Assembly: GCA_018657495.1 (NCBI GenBank)
Contig: JABHXA010000001.1
Coordinates: 248,016 to 312,015 of the forward strand
Direction of reading: 5' to 3'
Length of the DNA: 64,000 bases
Source: Fidelibacterota bacterium
GTDB lineage: Bacteria; Fidelibacterota; Marinisomatia; SCGC-AAA003-L08; JACNLC01
Positions 17,873 through 26,493 of this stretch are shown here, one piece after another. Positions within the stretch are counted from its first letter, which is position 1, and every line of letters starts with the position of its first letter. Position numbers and translations under genes: made by a program. Under the pieces are notes generated by a model, which was not told where the DNA came from, did not search any database, and saw nothing but the letters and a program-made list of their open reading frames with translations.

Positions 17873-18007
17873 AGATAGCTGGGTTCGCTATCTATAGCTG
17901 GTCAATTGCTGACCTTGTCAATGCTAATCTGGAAAACTCTCTCATTTTTTCCAGATTTTTCAGGTAACCGTTTTGGGTTATCTAAAATCTATACCGGGTA
18001 TACCGGT
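17873..18007. other. Cluster of five tandem hairpins, candidate structured RNA or 3' UTR
   Basis: Consecutive inverted repeats: AGATAGC/GCTATCT (17873-17893), GGTCA/TGACC (about 17900-17914), CTGGAAAA/TTTTCCAG (17929-17954, followed on the plus strand by ATTTTTC), AGGTAACC/GGTTATCT (17961-17982, one G-U pair) and ACCGG/CCGGT (17993-18007). They lie just downstream of the minus-strand STAS-like gene, so they are either its structured 3' end with termination function or an independent element. No known RNA family is recognised. Confidence 0.5.
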
Positions 18008-18044
18008 TATTAAAAAATCGCTGTAGTCTCAATGAACCAGATTT

Positions 18045-18494
18045 TTAATTCAATGAATAATTGGCAGAATTAATTATTGTAGTAGGATCTGATTTTTTAC
18101 CGCCGACCAATGATATCTCTTGGGATCTTCTGGCTAACCATTTAACCGCATCACTTTCAATCTCAAAAAATTCCAATGATCCACCATTTACATATGCCAC
18201 ATCGCTGCAAAATTGGCCATAATCGGGGTTCCAACTGATTGGCGAGTTTATGCATGCAACATTTATTGATTCACCAAGCGTTTTGACAAAATTTATAGCC
18301 GTACTATAAATACCTGTTATGGATAAATTCCCAACTATATTACTGCAGTCAATAACTGCACTTCTTTCACCAACGGCATCACAAGTATAAAGAATCGTTT
18401 TCCATAATTCTGCAAGACTGTATTCTGCCAATTGACCATGTGCCTTAAAATAAATGTAACCTTCTCTAAATTCGTATTCTACTTTGAGTGCCAT
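18045..18494 (-). CDS. STAS/SpoIIAA-like small protein
   Basis: 149 residues. The layout fits the STAS/SpoIIAA-like fold: an N-terminal beta hairpin (VEYEFREGYIYFKAHG), a helix (SLAELWKTILYTC), a strand with Asp (SAVIDCSNIVG), helix (IYSTAINFVKTLG), strand (INVACINSP) and the final FEIESDAVKWLAR helix typical of SpoIIAA-like proteins. No signal peptide, so cytosolic. Proteins of this type bind partners or lipids; no partner gene is adjacent. Start ATG with AGAAGG nearby. It lies isolated between hairpin-rich and promoter-like non-coding DNA. Confidence 0.75.
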   Translation of the reverse strand: MALKVEYEFREGYIYFKAHGQLAEYSLAELWKTILYTCDAVGERSAVIDCSNIVGNLSITGIYSTAINFVKTLGESINVACINSPISWNPDYGQFCSDVAYVNGGSLEFFEIESDAVKWLARRSQEISLVGGKKSDPTTIINSANYSLN

Positions 18495-18918
18495 ATCTAT
18501 CCTTCTTTTTTAATATTTCATAATCTGCGTACCATCTAATAATATTGGTGGCAATGACTATACATATCAAAAGCCGTACCCGTTATATTACTCAGGCGTT
18601 TTACTACATATTTTAATAGCCCTTATTCACAGCCTTTATCTGACAAATATTTATTTTTTAAATGTTTATATGATGACGATTACTAAAAATATTTTTTTGA
18701 ATTAATACTGTTCAAATTTATTGATATGACGACCCTGAGGGCTTGTGTCTCGAATATTTTACATCGTTGTAAAAATATTTTGACCCTGTAATATTTATTT
18801 TACACGATGGTTGTGGACTTTCCATTCAAAAAATAATCGTGTGCTGAGACCTTTTTCATCTTCCTGATCAAAAACTCATGTTAAATTTCAGACCTTATTT
18901 TCAGATTAAAAGGTAGAA
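18495..18918. promoter_or_regulatory. Divergent intergenic region with a candidate operator
   Basis: 424 bases between the divergent STAS-like and M16 protease genes. No ORF is convincing. The striking element is TTTACA-TCGT-TGTAAA at 18758-18773, extended to AATATTTTACA / TGTAAAAATATT (18753-18779, one bulged A). About 15 bases further on, TGTAA...TTTTACACGAT repeats much of the same word, so two sites or a longer imperfect palindrome may exist. This resembles a dimeric repressor site. GTG start of the downstream gene is preceded by AAAGGTAG. Confidence 0.45.
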
Positions 18919-20202
18919 GTGAAAAAATATAATATTGCATATCCTATACATCAACATAAACTGAAAAATGGTTTGACAGTCCTGGTCGTTGAGGATGACA
19001 GTCTTCCCATGATCAATTACAATACCACATTCAAAGCTGGCAGCAGAAATGAGTCCCAAAAAACGGAATCACGGCATGGAATTACCGGTATATCTCATTT
19101 ATTCGAACATATGATGTTTAATGGATCAAAAAAATATGGAGTCGGTGAATTTGACAGACTGTTGGAATCAAACGGCGGATACTCCAATGCCTGGACAAGT
19201 AAAGATATGACTTCATATTACGAAGTATTTCCATCCAGCAAGTTGGAGCTTATTGTTGATATGGAGTCAGACAGAATGTCTAATCTTGATTTGACTAAAA
19301 CCATGTTTCTATCGGAAAAAGAGGTTGTGAAAGAGGAGCACAGGATGTCTGTTGAAAATTCTATCCCGGGAACCATGTGGGAAATGCTGTATGAACACGC
19401 CTTTTCCGTTCACCCTTATCATTGGCCGGTGATCGGTTGGATGGAAGACCTGAATCAGATAACCCTGGCTGACTGCAAGTCATATTATAAGCAACTATAT
19501 TCACCATCAAATGCTGTCATCTCTATCGCCGGGAATGTAAATGCTGATGCTGTTTTTAAGCTGCTCGAATTAAAATACGGTGACATTCCAGGGTTTGATA
19601 TTCCTTCAACAATTTTTCCATATGAGAAATTTAATACAGGTGAAAAGCGGGTGGAATTACGTCGACCCGCTGAGATCGAAAGCTGGCTGATTGGTTATTT
19701 ATGCTGTAAGGGCGATCACCACCATATGCCTGCCCTGGACATTATCCAACAAATTTTACTGAATGGTGACAGCTCACGGCTTGTTCATAGTCTTGTTCAC
19801 GATCAACCGATGGTTTTAGATATCTCCGGAGCATTTAACTGGGGAATTGATCCAAATCTCTTTTATTTTGGTTTTCGCGTACCACCTGGAAAATCTGGTG
19901 AGGATGCTCTCCTTCAGTTTACCAATCATCTTGAAAAACTTGCGTTGAACCTGGTGAGTAATCGCGAGTTGGAAAAAGCAAAAAATCAGCTAATATCAGA
20001 ACTGGTTCATGATAACTCAACACTTATGGGGAAATGCGCCGATATCTCAGGTTACTCAATCATATTCAACGATCCAAAATTAGTATTTAATATGATTGAT
20101 CGATATTTACAGGTAACCGTGGAAGATATAAAAACGGTGGCAGAGAAATACCTCACCTCAGATAATAGAACCATAATTCAACTAATCCCCCAATCTTCAT
20201 AA
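18919..20202 (+). CDS. M16 zinc peptidase, active subunit
   Basis: 427 residues starting at GTG (18919) with AAAGGTAG upstream. The inverted zinc motif HLFEH occupies 60-64 (His60, Glu63, His64), and Glu140 in VVKEEHRMS lies exactly 76 residues after His64, as required for the third ligand in pitrilysin/mitochondrial-processing-peptidase proteins. No signal peptide is seen, so a cytosolic oligopeptidase or an enzyme exported by other means is possible. It overlaps the next gene, also M16 but lacking the motif, by one base (TAATG); the pair probably forms an active/inactive heterodimer. Confidence 0.95.
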   Translation: MKKYNIAYPIHQHKLKNGLTVLVVEDDSLPMINYNTTFKAGSRNESQKTESRHGITGISHLFEHMMFNGSKKYGVGEFDRLLESNGGYSNAWTSKDMTSYYEVFPSSKLELIVDMESDRMSNLDLTKTMFLSEKEVVKEEHRMSVENSIPGTMWEMLYEHAFSVHPYHWPVIGWMEDLNQITLADCKSYYKQLYSPSNAVISIAGNVNADAVFKLLELKYGDIPGFDIPSTIFPYEKFNTGEKRVELRRPAEIESWLIGYLCCKGDHHHMPALDIIQQILLNGDSSRLVHSLVHDQPMVLDISGAFNWGIDPNLFYFGFRVPPGKSGEDALLQFTNHLEKLALNLVSNRELEKAKNQLISELVHDNSTLMGKCADISGYSIIFNDPKLVFNMIDRYLQVTVEDIKTVAEKYLTSDNRTIIQLIPQSS

Positions 20203-21539
20203 TGATCCAAAACACAAACACCATTAATATTCCAAAATTTGACAAATATCAGCTTGAAAATGGATTGACCGTTTTTGTCATGCCAATCAACAAAATGCCG
20301 TTGATTTCCGTTAAATGCATTATTAAGGATGGCGCCTCAAAAACTCCACCCGGGAAATCAGGGTTGGTAACTATAATGATGGAAATGCTCAAGAAAGGAG
20401 CCGGAAATCGAAACGCATTTGAATTTTCAGAAGCGATAGATTATCTCGGTGCCGGTTTTGATACTGCTGCATTACAGGATTATTCCTTTATTTCTGCAGA
20501 CCTGCTGGCAGATCAGCTGGATGTGGGACTACGTTTATTTTCTGACATGATTCTGACACCAGCCTTTCCTGAAACTGAATTCATAAATTCAAAAAACCGT
20601 CTGCTGGCGGCAATTCAGGGTATCATGGATAATCCTTCATCCTTGAATTCACATTTATTTCACCAATATTTCTATGGTTCCGATCATCCCTATGGAATAC
20701 CTTCAAGTGGAAAAAAGCAAGATATTGAGTCCATCACACTTCAAGATGTGAAGGATTGTTATGATCGGTCGTTCCTTCCCAATAATGCCATAATAATTGT
20801 TGCTGGTGATTTTGATACCAATACATTGAATGGACTCGTACTTAAACATTTTGGCGATTGGAAGATTGGCAAAATTCACCCCGAGCAAAGAAATATGGTT
20901 TCCAGTCAAACTGATAACCGTTTTATCATTTTTAACAAACCGGAGATAGTACAGGCACAAATTCGCATGGCCTCCCCGGGTATTTATCAAAGTCACCCGG
21001 AGACTTATCCCCTTGTTCTGGCAAATCATATTTTTGGTGGTAGTTTTACATCAAGGCTTGTCGATGAAGTACGTGTCAAACGAGGATTAACTTATTCAAT
21101 TTCCAGCGGATTCACTCTCTCATTCCATCAGGGTGCTTTTGCTATAGGTACATTTACAAAAACAGAATCCACCGGGGAAATGATCAGCGTTATACTTGAT
21201 CAACTATCTATATTTAAATCATCAGGTATAACTCAATCTGAATTATCCGTTGCAGTGAATTTTCTTGTTGGTTTATACCCTCTGTCTTTGGAAACGTGTG
21301 AAAATCTTGCTGGAAAACTGGGTGCCATGGCATTTTATAATCTGCCCTCTAACTGGATAAGTGAATATATTCCCACATTACAAGCAGTTACCATGGACGA
21401 TGCCGAGAGATGTATCAAAAAACATTTCCCTCTAAAAGGACTCACGACTGTCATTCTGGGAAATGCTGAATCAATACTCCCCCAGGTAGAACCATTCGGT
21501 GAGGTTGAGATAAGGGAAATATCAGACATGGATCTCTAA
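20202..21539 (+). CDS. M16 family protein, catalytically inactive partner
   Basis: 445 residues with the M16 double-domain architecture (VFVMPINKMPLISVKCII, HPYGIPSSGKKQDIESITLQ, HIFGGSFTSRLVDEVRVKRG) but GLVTIMMEML where HxxEH should be, so it cannot bind zinc in the usual way. It keeps the Arg/Tyr region RVKRGLTYSISSG that helps substrate binding in the partner subunit. It starts within the stop of the active gene (TAATG), showing tight coupling. Role by analogy with bacterial M16B pairs: non-catalytic half of a peptidase. Confidence 0.93.
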   Translation: MIQNTNTINIPKFDKYQLENGLTVFVMPINKMPLISVKCIIKDGASKTPPGKSGLVTIMMEMLKKGAGNRNAFEFSEAIDYLGAGFDTAALQDYSFISADLLADQLDVGLRLFSDMILTPAFPETEFINSKNRLLAAIQGIMDNPSSLNSHLFHQYFYGSDHPYGIPSSGKKQDIESITLQDVKDCYDRSFLPNNAIIIVAGDFDTNTLNGLVLKHFGDWKIGKIHPEQRNMVSSQTDNRFIIFNKPEIVQAQIRMASPGIYQSHPETYPLVLANHIFGGSFTSRLVDEVRVKRGLTYSISSGFTLSFHQGAFAIGTFTKTESTGEMISVILDQLSIFKSSGITQSELSVAVNFLVGLYPLSLETCENLAGKLGAMAFYNLPSNWISEYIPTLQAVTMDDAERCIKKHFPLKGLTTVILGNAESILPQVEPFGEVEIREISDMDL

Positions 21540-21616
21540 GCAGTCATCTGCAGTGATTCATGTAGATTTCTAATACATTATTCACTGTAAATTTGCATCA
21601 CACTTGGGGAAATATA

Positions 21617-22030
21617 ATGGAACATATCATAAAAACGCATCTCTGGCTTGCAAACTTATTCTTTCTGTCATCCATTCTGATGACCACACTCTGGATGATC
21701 AAACGCCATAAAAACACTCTGCTAACGCAATTGCCAGCTAGGATATTGTATATGTCAGAGATGATTTTTAGCGGACTTGTACCCGCCGTTGGTGTCTGGT
21801 TACTCATAACTCAATCGGTATGGCTGAAATTTCCAAACTTCCGAATTAAATTAATTGCGGCATTATGTGCAATTGGATTGATTCATTTTGCCAATATGAA
21901 AATGAAGAAGTACATCGCCGGAGACAATATCAATCCAAACCTCGTCACATATCTCCGTGTTGCGGCTCTCCTCCTATTGCTTGTATCATACAATTATGGT
22001 TTAAATCTGTTAAATTATTCCCAAATGTAG
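21617..22030 (+). CDS. Small membrane protein, unknown
   Basis: 137 residues from the ATG at 21617, preceded by GGGGAA; an in-frame TTG at 21593 has no ribosome site. Four predicted membrane helices: LWLANLFFLSSILMTTLWM, MIFSGLVPAVGVWLLI, LIAALCAIGLIHFA and VAALLLLLVSYNYGL. A His and several Met residues lie near the membrane edges. This resembles small DUF2214/CopD-like membrane proteins, but the match is weak. It precedes dapF by 39 bases and may share its transcript. Confidence 0.7.
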   Translation: MEHIIKTHLWLANLFFLSSILMTTLWMIKRHKNTLLTQLPARILYMSEMIFSGLVPAVGVWLLITQSVWLKFPNFRIKLIAALCAIGLIHFANMKMKKYIAGDNINPNLVTYLRVAALLLLLVSYNYGLNLLNYSQM

Positions 22031-22069
22031 CTTCACCACTCAATTTATCTTTTTTTTCTTTAATCAGAT

Positions 22070-22870
22070 ATGAAAAGAATTCCATTTTATAAGGCACATG
22101 GCACTGGAAATGATTTTATCATTTTTATCGACGATCAGCTTCCAGAAATTGTTCGGCGGCCTGATTTTATTTCAAAAATTTGTACACGGAGAACGGGAAT
22201 AGGCGCCGATGCAGTAATGATAATTACGCAAGTCGACGGCTACGATTACAAAATGGATTATTATAATTCTGACGGGTCATGGGAAACCATGTGTGCAAAC
22301 GGCTCTCGCTGTACAGCAAAGGTTATGTTTATGGAAGGGCTGACAGACAGTAAAATTAATTTTCTTGCCGGTGATGGACCTCATCAAATGGAGATCCTTG
22401 AAAATGGCATGGTGAAACTGCAAATGACCCCACCAATCTATAAAAGCAATATTTTAGAGGTTAATGGCTTTTCAGGATATCATGTTGATTCAGGAGCCAC
22501 TCATTTTGTGACAAATGTACCTGAAGTCACTGTTGAAATGGTGAGGGCTTCAGCACCGGGAATTCGTTACAGCAATCTATTCTCTCCTCGTGGAATAAAT
22601 GTGAATTTTTATCATGAAACTGATTCCTCTCATTTGGAGGTGATCACATATGAAAAAGGGATCGAAAAAGTGATGTTGTCTTGCGGTTCAGGCTCCATTG
22701 CGGCAGCCTATCACGCTTCTCAAGGTTCAAACCTGGAAAGTCCGGTTGAAATTACCGTTCCCGGTGGAAAACTGTATGTCAACTTTGACAAGTCCTGGAA
22801 AGATGTATGGCTTACCGGTCCCGCCGTTATTTTATTTAAATCACAATTGAATCCTTCGGATTTTCTGTAA
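22070..22870 (+). CDS. dapF: Diaminopimelate epimerase
   Basis: 266 residues. It converts LL- to meso-diaminopimelate for lysine and peptidoglycan synthesis, in the cytosol. The signature YKAHGTGNDFIIF begins at 7; the two catalytic cysteines are Cys75 in MCANGSRC and Cys205 in LSCGSGSIAAA. Length and motifs are typical. The next gene starts two bases after its stop, so dapF, the E2-like acyltransferase and the GNAT gene form one operon. Confidence 0.96.
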   Translation: MKRIPFYKAHGTGNDFIIFIDDQLPEIVRRPDFISKICTRRTGIGADAVMIITQVDGYDYKMDYYNSDGSWETMCANGSRCTAKVMFMEGLTDSKINFLAGDGPHQMEILENGMVKLQMTPPIYKSNILEVNGFSGYHVDSGATHFVTNVPEVTVEMVRASAPGIRYSNLFSPRGINVNFYHETDSSHLEVITYEKGIEKVMLSCGSGSIAAAYHASQGSNLESPVEITVPGGKLYVNFDKSWKDVWLTGPAVILFKSQLNPSDFL

Positions 22871-22871
22871 C

Positions 22872-23720
22872 ATGCCATTTCGATACCGACCTGACGGTGA
22901 TTTCATAAAAAATATCGATCATAATCGACGTGTTATGCCATATATCATGAAGAGCAAAATGGAATCTGTCGTCTATTTTGAGCAGAAAATACCTTCCGCC
23001 AAAACATGGAAATTCCTCAAAGAATTTCAACAGCAGACAGGAACGAAAGCTACTATATTTCATCTTGTAATATGGGCCGGGGCAAAGGTAATTCAAGATA
23101 ATCCCCATCTTAATAGATTTATTTCTGGAAAACGAATTTACCAACGCCGCGGTATGTATATGTCATTTAGCGCCAAGAAGGAAATGACCGAGAACAGCCC
23201 CATAGTTGCCATCAAACGAAAAATTGAACCTCACTGGGATTTCGAAACACTCGTTAAAAATATTTCCGGCACAGTTCGAGAAGGAAAGAGTGACAACAAA
23301 TCGCATACTGATATAGAACTTTCCCTTTTATTCAAGTTTCCCCGGTTCATTGTAAGTTTTTTTGCCTACATTATCATGAAGCTGGATCATTTTGGATTGA
23401 TGCCGGGATTCATGATCCGCAATGACCCCTTGTTCGCCAGTGTATTTATTGCCAATCTCGGTAGTATCGGTCTTGGCACCGCCTATCACCATCTATTTGA
23501 ATATGGGACAATTCCACTTTTTATAACAATCGGAAAACAGGAAAACCAACCATTTATAAACGCCAAAAATGAAATTGTAGTCCAGCCCGGTGTTTCATTA
23601 AAGTATTCATTTGATGAAAGAATTGCCGATGGATTTTACTGTTTACGTGCCCTAAAACAATTAGAGAAGATCATTAAGGACCCCTATCAATTTATATCCT
23701 TGACACCGGAAACCCGGTGA
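22872..23720 (+). CDS. Stand-alone 2-oxoacid dehydrogenase E2-type acyltransferase domain
   Basis: 282 residues. It resembles the catalytic domain of dihydrolipoamide acyltransferases and chloramphenicol acetyltransferase: NRRVMPYIMKSKMES, TIFHLVIWAGAKVIQDNPHLNRFI, ANLGSIGLG and the C-terminal DERIADGFYCLRAL. There is no lipoyl or peripheral-subunit-binding domain. The usual catalytic His of HRxxDG is not conserved (SFDERIADG), as in several stand-alone homologues, so activity is uncertain. No E1 or E3 genes lie nearby, making a role in 2-oxoacid oxidation unlikely; CoA-dependent acyl transfer to a small molecule is a guess. Confidence 0.85.
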   Translation: MPFRYRPDGDFIKNIDHNRRVMPYIMKSKMESVVYFEQKIPSAKTWKFLKEFQQQTGTKATIFHLVIWAGAKVIQDNPHLNRFISGKRIYQRRGMYMSFSAKKEMTENSPIVAIKRKIEPHWDFETLVKNISGTVREGKSDNKSHTDIELSLLFKFPRFIVSFFAYIIMKLDHFGLMPGFMIRNDPLFASVFIANLGSIGLGTAYHHLFEYGTIPLFITIGKQENQPFINAKNEIVVQPGVSLKYSFDERIADGFYCLRALKQLEKIIKDPYQFISLTPETR

Positions 23721-24160
23721 ACCCTCGGCCTTTAGATATTCTCCGGTTTACAATCGACGATTATGAAAACATAGTTTGCCTTTGGAAAGCGTGCAGTCTT
23801 CCATATAAATCTTCTGGGCGGGACTCAAGAAACTCCATTGAAAAGGAACTGGATCATGCTTCTACAGAATTCTGGGTTGCCGAAATAAATAAGTGTCCTG
23901 CGGGTTCCATATTTGGGACTCACGATGGTAGGAAAGGATGGATTAATCGCCTTGCGGTGCATCCTGATTATCAAAGACAAGGGGTCGCTGGAGCCTTGGT
24001 TGCTAAAGTGGAAACGCAGTTCAAGAGATGTGGAATACAAATCATTGCCTGTTTAATTGAAGATTGGAATGTAGACTCTAGGAAATTTTTTGAACAACAG
24101 GATTATCTGATCCACAATGAGATACACTATTATAGTAAACGTGAAAATCACGACGTATAA
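23717..24160 (+). CDS. GNAT-family N-acetyltransferase
   Basis: 147 residues with GTG start overlapping the previous stop by four bases (GTGA). The acetyl-CoA site is WINRLAVHPDYQRQGVAGAL, with the Q/RxxGxA pyrophosphate-binding loop, followed by AKVETQFKRCGIQIIACLI and a C-terminal FFEQQDYLIHNEIHYYSK. Length is that of a minimal RimI-like GNAT. Substrate unknown. Coupling with the E2-like acyltransferase suggests both act together. Confidence 0.92.
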   Translation: MNPRPLDILRFTIDDYENIVCLWKACSLPYKSSGRDSRNSIEKELDHASTEFWVAEINKCPAGSIFGTHDGRKGWINRLAVHPDYQRQGVAGALVAKVETQFKRCGIQIIACLIEDWNVDSRKFFEQQDYLIHNEIHYYSKRENHDV

Positions 24161-24209
24161 TTGAAATTTAATCTATTAATCAAATAATGGAAATACAAAA
24201 AATTATCAA

Positions 24210-25301
24210 ATGGTCATATCTATGAGAAAATTATGGTTAATTATTGTTGTTACTTTGTTGATATTGTTGATCTTTTTTATCAGCGGCGATAGCAACCCAA
24301 GCCATTTAAAACCCCTATCATATTGCCCTCCTGATGCACCTGAAATGATCGACGCGTTAGCACCAAACTCCATTTTATCAAATGCCACCCGATTGCTCGA
24401 CGGCAAAGTTAATGGACCAGAGGAGGTAATATGTGATGAGACTGGACGGTTATATATTGCCAATATTGACGGTCGTATATTGACCTATCGACCTGGCGGT
24501 GAGGAAAGTACTTTTTTTGAATCTGCTGGCCGTCCTCTTGGGATGCGATTTGATTCGAAGGGAAATTTGATTTCCTGCAACACAGAATTAGGACTACTCT
24601 CTATTGATCCTGCCGGAAAGAGCACTGTTCTCGTTGCTAAAAGTGAGAACTTTTCCCTCATTGATGACCTAACCATTTCTTCAGATGATATCGTATATTT
24701 TACAAATGCAACCAGCTTTGATGGATTGGAAAGTTTCTATTATGATATCCTTTTACATCATCCCCTTGGAAGTGTATGGAGTTATGATCTTAAAACAGAC
24801 GAACTGAGCAATGTTTTGGACGAGCTCTATTTCGCCAATGGAGTACAGCTGTCAAATGATGAAAATTCTTTGCTGGTAAATGAAACGGCGGCATACCAAA
24901 TTCGAAAAGTGTGGGTGAAAGGGCCAAATAAAGGCAAACATGAAGTCTTCATCGATAATTTGCCAGGGTTCCCTGATGGCTTAGATTCCAGTGAGGATGG
25001 TAATTATTGGATCTCTATTGTATCCCCACGAAAATCTTCTGTTGATCATATTTATCACCCCAGGCCCTGGTTGAAAAAAATTCTTCTATATCTTCCTAAA
25101 TGGCTTCGTCCGAAACCAACCCGTATTGGTATGATTCTCAAAATTAGTCCAAATGGAGAAATTCTTAACAGTATTCATGATATAAATGGTGAAGCAATGT
25201 ACTCAGTCACCAATGTATTTGAGCATGAGAATACCCTTTATATTGGTTCTCTTTTTAATGATGCTGTTGGGTTATTGTCACTGCCTGTCGATGGCAGATA
25301 A
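24210..25301 (+). CDS. Strictosidine-synthase/SMP-30-like membrane-anchored beta-propeller
   Basis: 363 residues; the second Met (24222) may be the true start, immediately before the N-terminal anchor LWLIIVVTLLILLIFFI. The body is a six-bladed propeller like animal APMAP and strictosidine synthase-like proteins: NGPEEVICDETGRLYIAN, DDLTISSDDIVYFTNATS, HHPLGSVWSYDLKT, FANGVQLSNDENSLLVNET and LPGFPDGLDSSEDGNYWIS. Such proteins are calcium-dependent lactonases or esterases; here the substrate is unknown. It lies 50 bases after the GNAT gene on the same strand. Confidence 0.9.
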   Translation: MVISMRKLWLIIVVTLLILLIFFISGDSNPSHLKPLSYCPPDAPEMIDALAPNSILSNATRLLDGKVNGPEEVICDETGRLYIANIDGRILTYRPGGEESTFFESAGRPLGMRFDSKGNLISCNTELGLLSIDPAGKSTVLVAKSENFSLIDDLTISSDDIVYFTNATSFDGLESFYYDILLHHPLGSVWSYDLKTDELSNVLDELYFANGVQLSNDENSLLVNETAAYQIRKVWVKGPNKGKHEVFIDNLPGFPDGLDSSEDGNYWISIVSPRKSSVDHIYHPRPWLKKILLYLPKWLRPKPTRIGMILKISPNGEILNSIHDINGEAMYSVTNVFEHENTLYIGSLFNDAVGLLSLPVDGR

Positions 25302-25513
25302 ATAAATTATTATTGGTTTCACCGATTTTACAGTTTGCTTACTTGACGTTATGTATTGCCGCTCTTATTCCTAAATCAAATTTGACATGGAACATCTTAA
25401 TACACTTTTCCGATTTATAGCCTTTAGATAATTTTCCCTTATATTATCTTCAATCGAGAAAACAATTCGCCCTAAATTAATAGGCTTTTAATCAATCAAA
25501 ACCACAAAGAAAA

Positions 25514-26467
25514 ATGATCTATAATAGTATCCTAGAAACAATTGGAAAAACCCCTATCGTAAAACTGAATCGTATCGGTTCACAGCTGTCCTGCCAGTTA
25601 TTTGCAAAATGTGAATTTCTAAATGCCGGTGGTTCAGTAAAAGACCGCATTGGTGTACACATGGTGGAAGAAGCAGAAAAGGAGGGACGGATTAAACCCG
25701 GTGACACCCTTATCGAACCAACTTCTGGCAATACCGGAATCGGCCTTGCTCTTGCTGCTGCGGTCAGGGGTTACAAGATGATTATTACCATGCCTGAGAA
25801 AATGAGTCGGGAGAAACAGGTTGTTCTTGAAGCCCTTGGCGCCAAGATAGTCAGAACTCCAACCGAAGCTGCATGGGATGCGCCCGAGAGTCACATTGGC
25901 ATAGCAAAAAAGCTGCAAAGTGAAATCCCTAATTCACATATTCTTGATCAATATTCTAATCCCGCCAATCCAGGTGCACATTATAAATTTACTGCCGCAG
26001 AAATTTTGGAAGATATGGGCTCACAACTGGAAATGATTGTAATGAGTGTAGGAACTGGCGGTACCATTACAGGTGTTGCAAAAAAATTGAAAGAAGTGAA
26101 TCCAAACATATTTGTTGTTGGTGTTGATCCATATGGTTCGATCCTCGGTGGAGGTGATGAAGTTTACCCCTATCATGTTGAGGGAATTGGTTATGATTTT
26201 TTTCCAGACGTACTGGATAATACACTGGTCGATGAATATGTTAAGGTCAATGACAAGGACTCATTTCTCATGTCCAGACGATTAATCAAAGAAGAAGGCC
26301 TTTTAGTTGGTGGGTCATCAGGGTCAACTGTCTGGGCCGCCTTAAAAGTTGCCAATCGTCTTGAACCTGGACAGAAATGCCTAGTTCTTTTAGCCGATTC
26401 GGTGAGAAATTATTTGACAAAATTCATCGAAGACAAATGGATGAAAAAACTGAGTTTTATGGATTGA
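25514..26467 (+). CDS. PLP-dependent cystathionine beta-synthase-like enzyme without regulatory domain
   Basis: 317 residues of the cysteine synthase/cystathionine beta-synthase superfamily. Lys43 in GGSVKDRIG is the PLP lysine, SGNTG at 71-75 binds the substrate carboxylate and VGTGGTITG binds PLP phosphate. Segments such as [48 protein letters not shown] and [11 protein letters not shown] match animal cystathionine beta-synthase more closely than O-acetylserine sulfhydrylase. The C-terminal CBS domains and heme site are absent. Probable reaction: serine plus homocysteine to cystathionine, or cysteine synthesis. It is followed 26 bases later by mgtE. Confidence 0.93.
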   Translation: MIYNSILETIGKTPIVKLNRIGSQLSCQLFAKCEFLNAGGSVKDRIGVHMVEEAEKEGRIKPGDTLIEPTSGNTGIGLALAAAVRGYKMIITMPEKMSREKQVVLEALGAKIVRTPTEAAWDAPESHIGIAKKLQSEIPNSHILDQYSNPANPGAHYKFTAAEILEDMGSQLEMIVMSVGTGGTITGVAKKLKEVNPNIFVVGVDPYGSILGGGDEVYPYHVEGIGYDFFPDVLDNTLVDEYVKVNDKDSFLMSRRLIKEEGLLVGGSSGSTVWAALKVANRLEPGQKCLVLLADSVRNYLTKFIEDKWMKKLSFMD

Positions 26468-26493
26468 TCAGATTGTAGAATAGGAATCACCAT

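Larger units (their letters stand above)
17403..18044. other. Long non-coding stretch rich in hairpins
   Basis: 642 bases without a credible ORF, between two minus-strand genes. It holds two related hairpins (17440-17484 and 17619-17655), an AT-rich middle with GGCAATA/TATTGCC arms at 17765-17802, and a run of five consecutive hairpins between 17873 and 18007, each listed or described separately. No tRNA or known ncRNA was recognised. Confidence 0.6.

Noticed and set aside
17880-17900. GGGTTCG within a hairpin looked like the T-loop of a tRNA
   Set aside because: No acceptor, D or anticodon arms of suitable spacing surround it, and the paired arms AGATAGC/GCTATCT do not fit a tRNA T-arm.
26468-26493. 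Search for a magnesium riboswitch upstream of mgtE
   Set aside because: Only 26 bases separate mgtE from the preceding gene, too short for an M-box or ykoK-type element.
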